A DNA stretch of 64,000 bases from Streptomyces sp. JHA26 (GTDB taxonomy: Bacteria > Actinomycetota > Actinomycetes > Streptomycetales > Streptomycetaceae), in contig NZ_BDJC01000015.1 in assembly GCF_002005565.1 (NCBI RefSeq), positions 1 to 64,000 on the forward strand, given 5' to 3'. Position numbers and translations under genes: made by a program. A model generated the notes under the pieces. That model was not told the DNA's origin. It did not search any database and worked only from the letters and a program-made list of their open reading frames with translations. Numbering within the stretch: position 1 is the first letter of the stretch; every line of letters begins with the position of its first letter. Shown in pieces: positions 1 through 9,001 of the stretch.

Positions 1-2155
1 CGCCGGCGGCGTGCCCTGGCCTCCGCGAACGAGCGTGCCGCCGCGCAGGAGGCGGCGCCGCGTCAGGTGTTCGCCCTGCCGCCCGCCGAGGCCGACCGGC
101 CGTCCGGCGGCGCGCCGGAGGCGAGCGGCACGGCGGACGGTGCGACGGAGGCGGCGGGTCCCGTGGGGGGCCGTGGCCGCGGGACAGGTCCAGGTGCCCG
201 GTCCGGCTGCTTCCGGCGATGCCCTGATCGACGACGGCCGGCACGACGCCGTGCCGCACGACCAGGCCGACGACCACACCCCGCCGCAGCCGCACCCGGC
301 CGAGGCGCCGACGGGGCGCCGCCGCCGGGCCGTCGCCACCCCGTCGGCACAGACGGCGCAGACGGCGCAGGCAGCTCAGACGGCGCAGACGGCGCAGGCA
401 GCTCAGACGGCACAGGCGACGCAGGCGGCGCAGACGACACAGGCCCACGGCATTCCCGCCCAGGGCGGCCCGGTGCAGGGGGCGCCCGTGCCCCCGCAGG
501 GCGGCACCGCCGGTCAGGGCGTGCCCGTGCAGGGGGCCGCGCAGCAGCCCACCGCGTCCGCGGGACCGGCACAGCCCGTCGGGCCCGGCCGGCCGGCCGG
601 ACCCGCGCAGCCCGTGGGCCCCGCCCCGTCCCCCGTGCCCGTGGCGGGCGCCGAGCCCCCCGCGCCCGCCGCACCGGAGGCCGTCGGGCCCCCCGTCGGC
701 ACGCAGGCCCCGGCCACTCCGGCCCCGGCCCCGCAGCCGTGGCCCGCAGCCGCCGAGACCCCGGGCGCGGGGATCCCCGTGCCGCCCGACGACGCGGACG
801 ACACGGCGCCCTCGTCCGCTCCGGACACCGCCGGCGCACCCGGCGCCCCCACCCCGACGGCCCCGGCGGCCCCGGCGGCCCCGCAGGGCCTCCCCGCCTC
901 CACGCCGAGCCGGGGCACCCCGCTGCCGCCGGAGAACACGCCGCGCGTGGCCCAGCCCCTGCCCGCGGAAGCCTCCGCCCCGGTCGATCCGAACTCCACC
1001 CAGGGCCGGTCGATCAGCGTGCGCACGCTCGGCCAGGGGGTGCCGTTCAACCGGCAGGCGTTCCAGGTGCAGCAGGCGTCGCCGACACCACCACCGCATC
1101 AGCCGGGCGGTTCCGGCCGACGCCGCAAGCTGGGCACCCCGCCCGACCCGGCGGCCACGGCGCGCCCGGAGCAGGCGGCCCGTCCGCACCCGGCGGCGGA
1201 ACAGCCGACCGCGCAGCCCAAGGTCCCCTCCGTCCCGGGGCAGGAGCAGCCGTCCCCGGTCGGCGGCCAGCCCCGGCTCGCGCCGACGACCGAGGGCGCG
1301 GGACGGTCGTACGCCATAGGGGCGCCGGACCGGAACGCCGCCGAGGGACCCGAGCCGCTGGACGGGCCCGGCGGGGCCGTGGAGGTGGCGGATCCGCCGC
1401 GTCCGCAGCCCATGGACGACGAGCTGCCTCCGGAGCCGCTGGACAACCCGCGCCGGCTGCTGGTGTGGCCCGCGCCGGACGTCTCCACGCAGCAGGCGCT
1501 CAGCGACCGCGGCTACCGGCCGGTGATCGTGCACTCGCGCGAGGAGGTGGACGCGCAGATGGCGGCGTTCCCCGCCGCGCTGTTCGTGGACCCGCTGACC
1601 GGACCGATCACGCGTAAGGCGCTCCAGTCGCTGCGGCAGGCGGCCGTCGCGGCCGAGGTGCCGGTGCTGGTCACGGCCGGGCTGGGGCAGGCCTCGCGCG
1701 ACGCCGCCTACGGGGCCGACCCCGCCGTGCTGCTGAAGGCGCTCGCGCCCCGGGACAGCGAGCAGCACCCGCCGCGGGTCCTGCTGATCGAGGAGCACGC
1801 GGAGATCGCGCTGGCGCTGACCTCGGCGCTGGAGCGGCGCGGGATGCAGGTCGCGCGGGCGGCGAGCGACGCCGACGCGGTGACGCTGGCGAGCCAGTTC
1901 CGGCCGAACCTGGTCGTGATGGACCTGATGCGGGTCCACCGGCGCCAAGAGGGGTTCGCCGGGATCGTCGACTGGCTGCGCGCGAACGGCCGGCTCAACC
2001 GCACCCCGCTCGTCGTCTACACCGCCGCCGTCGACCAGGCCGACCTGCCGCGGCTGGCGTCCGGGGAGACCGTGCTGTTCCTGGCGGAGCGGTCCACCAG
2101 CAGTGAGGTGCAGTCCCGGATCGTCGAGCTGCTCGCGCGGATCGGGACCAACTGA
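1..2155 (+). CDS. C-terminal part of a large protein with Pro/Ala-rich linker and tandem receiver-like domains; probable frameshift
   Basis: The gene starts left of the window and ends at a TGA at 2153-2155. The last 240 or so codons form two CheY-like receiver modules. The first (about nt 1445-1750) is degenerate. The second (about 1764-2150) has the usual alternation: VLLIEEH in place of the acidic pair, an Asp in VVMDLM, and VVYTAA. Everything before is a Pro/Ala/Gly-rich linker that includes a TAQ repeat. In the first 165 bases the sensible Streptomyces codon pattern is in frame 1 (ALASANERAAAQEAAPRQ); after a run of six G at 165-170 it moves to frame 2. A one-base indel is therefore likely, either a real mutation or a sequencing error. 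The architecture suggests a sensor or hybrid histidine kinase, but the kinase part is outside the window, so this is inference. Confidence 0.7.
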   Translation, partial: AGGVPWPPRTSVPPRRRRRRVRCSPCRPPRPTGRPAARRRRAARRTVRRRRRVPWGAVAAGQVQVPGPAASGDALIDDGRHDAVPHDQADDHTPPQPHPAEAPTGRRRRAVATPSAQTAQTAQAAQTAQTAQAAQTAQATQAAQTTQAHGIPAQGGPVQGAPVPPQGGTAGQGVPVQGAAQQPTASAGPAQPVGPGRPAGPAQPVGPAPSPVPVAGAEPPAPAAPEAVGPPVGTQAPATPAPAPQPWPAAAETPGAGIPVPPDDADDTAPSSAPDTAGAPGAPTPTAPAAPAAPQGLPASTPSRGTPLPPENTPRVAQPLPAEASAPVDPNSTQGRSISVRTLGQGVPFNRQAFQVQQASPTPPPHQPGGSGRRRKLGTPPDPAATARPEQAARPHPAAEQPTAQPKVPSVPGQEQPSPVGGQPRLAPTTEGAGRSYAIGAPDRNAAEGPEPLDGPGGAVEVADPPRPQPMDDELPPEPLDNPRRLLVWPAPDVSTQQALSDRGYRPVIVHSREEVDAQMAAFPAALFVDPLTGPITRKALQSLRQAAVAAEVPVLVTAGLGQASRDAAYGADPAVLLKALAPRDSEQHPPRVLLIEEHAEIALALTSALERRGMQVARAASDADAVTLASQFRPNLVVMDLMRVHRRQEGFAGIVDWLRANGRLNRTPLVVYTAAVDQADLPRLASGETVLFLAERSTSSEVQSRIVELLARIGTN
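346..442 (+). repeat. Short tandem repeat encoding (T/A)AQ tripeptides
   Basis: Nine-base units of the types CAG-ACG-GCG and CAG-GCA-GCT run head to tail for about ten copies inside the low-complexity linker, giving TAQTAQAAQ repeats. The unit length is a multiple of three, so copy-number change would keep the frame. Confidence 0.85.
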
Positions 2156-2266
2156 CACCGCCGGACCCACCGGACCGGCCGACACCGCCGGACCGGCCCC
2201 GTGAGCGGTGGACGGGGAGGCCGGGCGGTGGGTGCCGCCCGGTCCCCGCGCCTTCGTACCCGGAGG

Positions 2267-3922
<1,656 letters not shown>

Positions 3923-3980
3923 GGTGTCCTCCCGGGGCGACATTGCCTACGCGGCGGTAAGGGGTGCGCTGATTCTGCGC

Positions 3981-3998
3981 ACATACCGCGCGGTATGT
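3981..3998. promoter_or_regulatory. Perfect 18-bp palindrome upstream of the acyl-CoA ligase (candidate TetR-type operator)
   Basis: ACATACCGCGCGGTATGT is its own reverse complement. It lies 58 bp upstream of the GTG start and downstream of the sigma-factor gene. The form (ATACCG/CGGTAT arms) resembles TetR-family operators that control fatty-acid genes. The regulator is not encoded nearby and is not identified. Confidence 0.6.
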
Positions 3999-4071
3999 CA
4001 CTACTTCCGGGTGATCGATCAGTGCAAGCGGCCCGACGGGTCCGCCCGCCGCGGTGCCGCGGAGCCGCCCG

Positions 4072-4629
4072 TCACCGGTCGAGACCCAGCTCAGGGTCCT
4101 CGCGGAGCTTGCCGATCGCACGGGAGACCGCCGACTTCACCGTGCCCACGGACACTCCGAGGACTTCGGCCGTCCGGGCTTCGCTGAGGTCCTCGTAGTA
4201 CCTGAGGACGATCATCGCCCGCTGCCGGGCCGGCAGCTTCATGACCGCCCGCCACATCGCGTCGCGCAGCGCCTGCCGCTCCGCCTGGTCCTCCCCGTCG
4301 GGCTCGGGGTCCGGTTCGGGCACCTCGTCGCACACGAACTCGTCGACCTTGCGCTTGCGCCACTGCGACGTCCGCGTGTTCACCAGCGCCCGGCGCACGT
4401 AGCCGTCCAGGGCGCGGTGGTCCTCGATGCGCTCCCAGGCCGCGTACGTCTTGGTGAGCGCGGTCTGCAGCAGGTCCTCCGCGTCGCTCGGGTTCGCGGT
4501 CAGCGACCGGGCGGTACGCAGCAGCACCGGCCGGCGGGCCTTCACGTACGACGAGAACGACGGGTACGGGAAGGTCTGCGCCACTGCTGTGGCGGCGTTC
4601 GAAGCGCTGGTGCAGACGGGTGCGGTCAT
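4072..4629 (-). CDS. SigE-family (ECF-like) RNA polymerase sigma factor
   Basis: A 185-residue product with sigma region 2 (LLRTARSLTANPSDAEDLLQ, then KTYAAWERI) and region 4 (LPARQRAMIVLRYYEDLSEA followed by the helix-turn-helix VLGVSVGTVKSAVSRAIGKL). This is the length and layout of the Streptomyces SigE-type or SigE-like group. An acidic linker (EVPEPDPEPDGED) separates the two regions. The ATG at 4629 is the only good start. No anti-sigma gene sits beside it, so control must be elsewhere or by another route. Target promoters are unknown. Confidence 0.92.
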   Translation of the reverse strand: MTAPVCTSASNAATAVAQTFPYPSFSSYVKARRPVLLRTARSLTANPSDAEDLLQTALTKTYAAWERIEDHRALDGYVRRALVNTRTSQWRKRKVDEFVCDEVPEPDPEPDGEDQAERQALRDAMWRAVMKLPARQRAMIVLRYYEDLSEARTAEVLGVSVGTVKSAVSRAIGKLREDPELGLDR

Positions 4630-4807
4630 GACTCAACGCTATGAGCGGAGGGGTGCGCGGCGGATCGGCCGCAGGTCCCGAAGCGGGGTCCGCCTCAGGT
4701 TGTAGGGGTGGGGCCGGCTGCACCTCCTCTGGGTGGAGGAGAGGGCGAGGGGCACTGCGGGTTCACCCCTGAGAAACCCCGGCTCCCGCGCGGTCCGGCG
4801 GGGACGA

Positions 4808-4847
4808 ACGTCCGGGCGGTGGCATCGGAGCACCACCGCCCGGACGT
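4808..4847 (-). terminator. Strong hairpin, likely terminator of the small secreted-protein gene
   Basis: Arms 4808-4822 and 4833-4847 pair perfectly over 15 bp with a 10-base loop. A second GC-rich hairpin with 8-bp arms lies at 4883-4914. Both follow the stop codon of the minus-strand gene at 4920. As is usual in Streptomyces, there is no clear T-run. Confidence 0.7.
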
Positions 4848-4919
4848 CGTACGACCCCATGAAGCACACCCGTGAGGAGACCGGGGCCGGCGCCGGAGTG
4901 CCCGCACCGGCCCCTCAGC

Positions 4920-5243
4920 TCACCACAGCGGGGAGAAGCTGACGGCCACGTTCTCGTTGCCCTGGTTGATGGCGGTGAACGCGGAGCCGTCGACCTGCGC
5001 GGTGTTGTTCTGGTTCGAAGCGCCCGGGCCGACCGCCTGCTGCTGCGTGGTGGACGAGTTGCCGTTGTTGTCGTCGCCGACACCGCTGCCGACGATGCCC
5101 GCGAAGGCCTCCGCGGAGGTCGCGTTCGATCCGTCGTCCGCGAGGGCGCCGTTGTCCGCCGTCGCGACGCCGCCGAAGAGGGCGACGGCCAGCGGGAGCG
5201 CGGCGACGGCGGCGATGACGCGAGCGGTACGGATGCTTGCCAT
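4920..5243 (-). CDS. Small secreted protein of unknown function
   Basis: A 107-residue product. Residues 1-28 form a Sec signal peptide (basic MASIRTAR, hydrophobic core, cleavage near ATA-DN). The mature part is small, acidic and rich in Asn, Gln, Ser and Gly, without Cys. It ends in NENVAVSFSPLW. GGAGG lies six bases before the ATG at 5243, which sets the start; a longer reading upstream has no support. It resembles the many small exported hypothetical proteins of Streptomyces. It lacks the chaplin hydrophobic repeats and is not a rodlin that I can recognise. Confidence 0.8.
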   Translation of the reverse strand: MASIRTARVIAAVAALPLAVALFGGVATADNGALADDGSNATSAEAFAGIVGSGVGDDNNGNSSTTQQQAVGPGASNQNNTAQVDGSAFTAINQGNENVAVSFSPLW

Positions 5244-5616
5244 GTAGTTCCTCCAGAACACGGTGCGCACCGGCTTCCTGCCGACAACGCGAGAAGTACC
5301 TGCACTTGTGAACCAGCTCCTGCACCAAGGCAGTTGGCCGACCGCCTCGGCGCCGTGCACGACGTCGCGTGATCAGAGTTGCCCACCGCCCCCCGGCGAA
5401 CCACCTCGGAAGCCCCGATTCGCCCTCAAGCGTGAGGACAAGTCGATAAACCCCTTTGCCCCCCTTTCCCTGCACCACCGTGCAGTACGGACGGCTCCGC
5501 ACCAAGCGCCACAAGAGGTGAAGCGTTCCGCCACTTTCCTCCTCCGCCCCTCCGCCCCCGGCGCGTCGTACGCGGACACCCTTCCTTTTCTCGAACATAC
5601 GTACGAAAATGAAGTC
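5244..5616. other. Divergent intergenic region, no gene seen
   Basis: 373 bp between the small secreted protein (minus) and the primase-like gene (plus). It should hold both promoters. A small hairpin (CTGCAC/GTGCAG) lies near 5470. I see no RNA gene or convincing ORF. Confidence 0.5.
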
Positions 5617-6483
5617 ATGGCCACCACCGACCGGCAGGCCACGACACTGGCCCTCGCCCACGCCCTGTCCGCCGCCGAACGCGGACTGGCGGTCATCCCC
5701 CTGTCCCGGACGAAGCTCCCGGCCCTGCGCTCCCCCCACCGCGACGACCCGGCCCCCTCCCGCTGCCACGGCGAGTGCGGCCGCTTCGGCCACGGCGTCC
5801 ACGACGCCTCCACCGACCCGTCCCGCATCCGCGAACTGTTCGCCGCGGCCCCCTGGGCCACGGGCTACGGCATCGCCTGCGGGCTGCCGCCGCACCACCT
5901 CATCGGCGTGGACCTGGACACGAAGGGGGACACGGACTCCTCGGCCGCCCTGCGCGAGCTGGCCCTGCGCCACCTGTTCACCATCCCGCCCACGGTGGTC
6001 GTCCTGACCCCCAGCGGAGGCCGCCACCTCTGGCTGACCGGTCCGCCCGACGCCGTCGTCCCCAACTCGGCCGGCCGCCTCGCCCCCGGCATCGACATCC
6101 GCGGCGCCGGCGGCTACCTCGTCGGCCCCGGCTCCCGCACCCGGCACGGCTCCTACACCGCCGCCCCCGGCACGGCCCACCTCGCGCCCGCTCCCTGCCC
6201 ACCCGCGCTGCTGCGCCTCCTGCTCCCCCCGCCCCACGCCCACCGGCACGTCCACGCGACCACCGACGCGCACGGCCGGGGCCTCGTCCAGTTCGTCCTC
6301 GCGGCCCACGAGGGCCAGCGCAACACCCGCCTGTTCTGGGCGGCCTGCCGCGCCTACGAGAACGGCATCGGCGCCGCTCTGGTGGGTCCCCTGGTCGAGG
6401 CGGCCCGGGAGACCGGACTCACGGAACGCGAGGCACGCGCGACCGTCGCGTCGGCGGCCCGCATGACGGGCCACCGTCCCTGA
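5617..6483 (+). CDS. Bifunctional DNA primase/polymerase (Prim-Pol) N-terminal-domain protein
   Basis: A 288-residue protein of the archaeo-eukaryotic primase superfamily of the kind found on plasmids and in actinobacterial chromosomes. Visible marks are a Cys/His cluster (CHGECGRFGH), the metal-binding DxD motif in LIGVDLDTKG, the SGGRHLWL motif, and GIDIRGAGGYLVGPGS. The C-terminal segment resembles the helical tail found in these stand-alone versions; there is no helicase domain. The start is the ATG at 5617, just after an A-rich stretch. Its cellular role is unknown and may lie in repair or lesion bypass. A second, degenerate relative is at 15828-16493. Confidence 0.85.
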   Translation: MATTDRQATTLALAHALSAAERGLAVIPLSRTKLPALRSPHRDDPAPSRCHGECGRFGHGVHDASTDPSRIRELFAAAPWATGYGIACGLPPHHLIGVDLDTKGDTDSSAALRELALRHLFTIPPTVVVLTPSGGRHLWLTGPPDAVVPNSAGRLAPGIDIRGAGGYLVGPGSRTRHGSYTAAPGTAHLAPAPCPPALLRLLLPPPHAHRHVHATTDAHGRGLVQFVLAAHEGQRNTRLFWAACRAYENGIGAALVGPLVEAARETGLTEREARATVASAARMTGHRP

Positions 6484-6520
6484 GCGGAGCGGGAGGACCA
6501 CCCGCGGGCCGCCCCAGCAC

Positions 6521-6557
6521 GACGGCCCCCGACCGTCGTGCCTGGTCGGGGGCCGTC
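6521..6557. terminator. 14-bp-stem hairpin between convergent genes
   Basis: Arms 6521-6534 and 6544-6557 pair perfectly (GACGGCCCCCGACC with its complement). An alternative 9-bp hairpin (GCACGACGG/CCGTCGTGC) overlaps it. It separates the primase-like gene from the minus-strand tRNA and could stop transcription both ways. Confidence 0.8.
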
Positions 6558-6565
6558 CATCACCG

Positions 6566-6650
6566 CGGTGGGTGTGGGATTTGAACCCACGGTGACTCGC
6601 GCCACGACGGTTTTCAAGACCGTTCCCTTAGGCCGCTCGGGCAACCCACC
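6566..6650 (-). tRNA. tRNA-Ser (anticodon UGA)
   Basis: An 85-nt class II tRNA. The acceptor stem GGTGGGT/ACCCACC has all seven pairs. The anticodon stem ACGGT/ACCGT is perfect, with loop CTTGAAA and anticodon TGA (complement at 6614-6616). There is a long variable arm, and the T-arm carries GGTTCAAATCC. The discriminator is G; CCA is not encoded, as is common in this genus. Confidence 0.95.
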
Positions 6651-6768
6651 TCGTCCCCGTCCCACCTGGGGCGGAGCGGGTACAGCGTACCGGGATCGGA
6701 GCTGATCGTGGAGGCGTGGTCCACACAGGGTCCACCGGCTCGGTGCGCCCGTCCGTCTCAGCTCCGGC

Positions 6769-7497
6769 TCAGCCCGCGTCCCCTATGACGGCGTCGAACG
6801 TGTTGCGGTAATCGCTGCCAAGTCCGTTCGAGCCGAGCTCGGTGAGTTCGAGCCGGGCGATGTTCCCAGCGCCGGTACGTACGCACAGCACCACGCCCTT
6901 GGCGAGTTGCTGCTCCTTGGCTCCTTCCGCCGTGACCGTTGCCGAGCACTCCTCGAAGCCGGGGAGACCGGTCGTCCTTCCCGACCAGAGAGAGATCACG
7001 GTGTCCTTCCCACCGTTGATCCGGTTCTCCGGCGTCATGTACAGATCGCCTTCGTCGGCATAGCCGACAGCGACGGGCTGTCCGGCGTCCAGGTCCTTCG
7101 ACACCGTGTCGAGCAGCAGTGAGCCCCTCCAGATCTCGCTTCCCCCGGGCGAAGAACCGCGATCGGGGTCCGGCGCCTCGGTCTGCTCCGACGGCGAGGC
7201 GGAGGGGGGTGGGGATCCGGGCGCCGAGGTGGGAGCCGATGAAGTGGGCACGGGGGTCGAGGCACCGTCGGCCTTGTCGTCACCGGAGGAAACGAGACCA
7301 GGCACCACGACGGTGATCAGGGCTGCAAGCACCGTCGCCCCGGCGCCGATCCAGGCTGCCTGCTGATGCCTGCTGAACCAGCCTCCGCCCGCGTCACCGC
7401 CTTGCCCGCCGTCCGGCGTCGGCGGGGCCCGGGGGCGGTGGTGCGGGCAGCTGTGCACCGTCCCCGTGGTCGCCGCCCTGGGCGGGTGTGTTCGCAT
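6769..7497 (-). CDS. Membrane-anchored protein of unknown function; start unclear, possible frameshift
   Basis: The product has a hydrophilic N-terminus, one transmembrane segment (AAWIGAGATVLAALITVVVP), a Ser/Pro/Thr-rich stalk, and an extracytoplasmic domain that is probably small and globular (from SEIWRGSLLLDTV to the end). The reading given starts at ATG 7497 without a ribosome binding site. A neater N-terminus (MGVLSTVANDRP from ATG 7534) lies in another frame and would join this frame if one base were removed from the GGGGCCCGGGGG run at 7424-7435. Either the gene is frameshifted or the sequence has an indel. It sits in the tRNA-flanked islet with less biased codon use than its neighbours. 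Confidence 0.6.
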   Translation of the reverse strand: MRTHPPRAATTGTVHSCPHHRPRAPPTPDGGQGGDAGGGWFSRHQQAAWIGAGATVLAALITVVVPGLVSSGDDKADGASTPVPTSSAPTSAPGSPPPSASPSEQTEAPDPDRGSSPGGSEIWRGSLLLDTVSKDLDAGQPVAVGYADEGDLYMTPENRINGGKDTVISLWSGRTTGLPGFEECSATVTAEGAKEQQLAKGVVLCVRTGAGNIARLELTELGSNGLGSDYRNTFDAVIGDAG

Positions 7498-7747
7498 CAG
7501 GTCGATCGTTGGCCACCGTGCTGAGCACCCCCATGTCGGCGTCGGTCCATGTGCGTCGCGCAGAGGCTGACGACCCGTGCAGACCCCGTCGGCAACACCC
7601 TGCACCGACGCAACAGTTGGGCAATACCCCACCGCCGGGAGAAGTAGACGATGCGGAGTGGCTTCGTGCGATCGACGTCAGTCGACGCCCCTGCTACGTT
7701 GCTCAGCCGTAGTTCGTCACTCCAGCGACTGCAACACCGGGGGTCTC

Positions 7748-8326
7748 GTGGGTCGGGTATCGAAGTTACGGCGTCTGTTCCCGCGCGTGCGGATGCACGC
7801 CGCCGCCATCGCAGGTTTGACCGCACTGCTGGTTGCATCGGCCGCCGGCTGCTCCAGCGGCGACGAGCAACCTGCGGCCACCGCCGACTCGGCCACCCAC
7901 AGCCGAGCTGCGGGTACGACACAGGCGACACAACCCCGCAAGTACGTCGCCATGGCCGTGGAAGGCGAGCTGCACGCCATGCTGGCCTTCCAGGTCCACC
8001 CCGAGGGTGGTCAGGTGATCGGGAAGTACACGCTCGTGCACTTCGACGGGCAGGGCAAAGAGATCCGGGAAGAGACCGACTTCAACGGGCGCGGCTCGGA
8101 CAGCATGTGGGAATTCAACGGCCTGACCGATTACGGGGCCGTCACAGGCACCCTCTCCGAGGACCGAACCCGGCTGACGCTCGACAGGGACTTCGGCGTG
8201 CAAACGACGCAGTGGACAATCGTCTCCTCCACGGACGTGTTCGAGTCGGCCGTCAAGGAGTACGCCAGGCGGTTCGAGTCCTGCTCCAAGGAGCAGGACG
8301 TCAACCCCTGTGAGGACGTGACCTGA
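7748..8326 (+). CDS. Secreted lipoprotein of unknown function
   Basis: A 192-residue product with a type II signal peptide: basic start, hydrophobic IAGLTALLVASA, and lipobox AAGC followed by SSGDEQ. The mature domain has no family I recognise. It is rich in beta-type sequence (GKYTLVHFDGQGKEI, then WEFNGLTDYGAVTGTL) and ends in a two-Cys loop (CSKEQDVNPC). The GTG at 7748 has GGGGG upstream; an ATG at 7793 is the alternative. With the GTG start, codon 7 is TTA (7766-7768), a bldA codon. It is divergent to the membrane protein beside it in the islet. Confidence 0.75.
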   Translation: MGRVSKLRRLFPRVRMHAAAIAGLTALLVASAAGCSSGDEQPAATADSATHSRAAGTTQATQPRKYVAMAVEGELHAMLAFQVHPEGGQVIGKYTLVHFDGQGKEIREETDFNGRGSDSMWEFNGLTDYGAVTGTLSEDRTRLTLDRDFGVQTTQWTIVSSTDVFESAVKEYARRFESCSKEQDVNPCEDVT

Positions 8327-9001
8327 ACACCGGCATCGGTCGGCCTCCGCCCTCGGACAGGGGGCGGGCTGGTTCTTCCGACAACGAGGAGCGCCATCCT
8401 CACCCACACCGGAGAGAGGGTGGCGCCCTCGTCCGTCCTGGGGACGGCCCACGCCCGGTCCACGCGCACTGATCCACGACGCGACAGAGCCGGATCACGG
8501 TGGGACACCCCCACGCAGATGGGTGCCCTCACGGAAGGACACCCCATCTGACCAGCACGTCTCTGACCTGCGGAGGTGGTGGGACTCGAACCCACGGTGA
8601 CGCTCTCACGTCACTACGGTTTCCCAGAGCGTCCCCTTGGGCCGCTCGGGCAACCCACCTCGCGCCCCGTCGGGGCGGAGCGGGTACACGGAGGGATGCA
8701 CACGTACGGGGTGGCGGCGACCGGAGGCTCACCACACGTACGGGTGAGCGTCGGAGCCGGACGACCGGGTACGAGCTCACCGCCCCGGTGCTCGGCGGAG
8801 GTGGGGGCCGGAAGGGCCTCGGCGGGGAAAATGCCCGGTCACGAGGGTGTTTCCGGAAGTAAGCGGCGGTACGAAAGCGTTTCCGGTCGCCATCGGTCAA
8901 CAGCGTGCGCGTGTCTACACCGAAGCGGACGCCCAAATTGTTCAGAATGTTCCTCACTGCCCCAGTTGAAACTATGAAGTTTCTTTGCCGAGGAGCGTGA
9001 C
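8327..9001. other. Intergenic region with tRNA-like remnant and imperfect hairpin
   Basis: Apart from the tRNA-like remnant, an imperfect long hairpin at about 8384-8433 (GAGGAGCGCC/GGTGGCGCCCTC arms) could end transcription of the lipoprotein gene. The last 340 bp before 9002 are less GC-rich and should hold the promoter of the next gene. No further gene is seen. Confidence 0.5.
8571..8659 (-). pseudogene. Degenerate tRNA-Ser-like sequence
   Basis: The 5' half is nearly the same as the tRNA-Ser at 6566-6650. The T-arm and a 6-bp variable arm (GTGACG/CGTCAC) are intact. However, the acceptor strands GGTGGGT and CACCTCC form only four of seven pairs, the anticodon stem has a C-C mismatch, and the loop CTGGGAA would give anticodon GGG, a proline codon reader on a serine tRNA body. 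I read it as a decayed duplicate or a recombination scar rather than a working tRNA. Confidence 0.65.

Noticed and set aside
63..839. Long minus-strand frames opposite the first gene
   Set aside because: Arg/Pro/Ala-rich translation without domain sense; typical antisense shadow of high-GC coding sequence.
5263..5616. N-terminal extension of the Prim-Pol protein
   Set aside because: The stretch is AT-richer, lacks codon bias, and homologues begin near MATTDRQ.
6566..8659. Typical integrative element at a tRNA
   Set aside because: No integrase, excisionase or replication gene, and the right-hand copy resembles the tRNA 5' half rather than a clean 3' attachment repeat.
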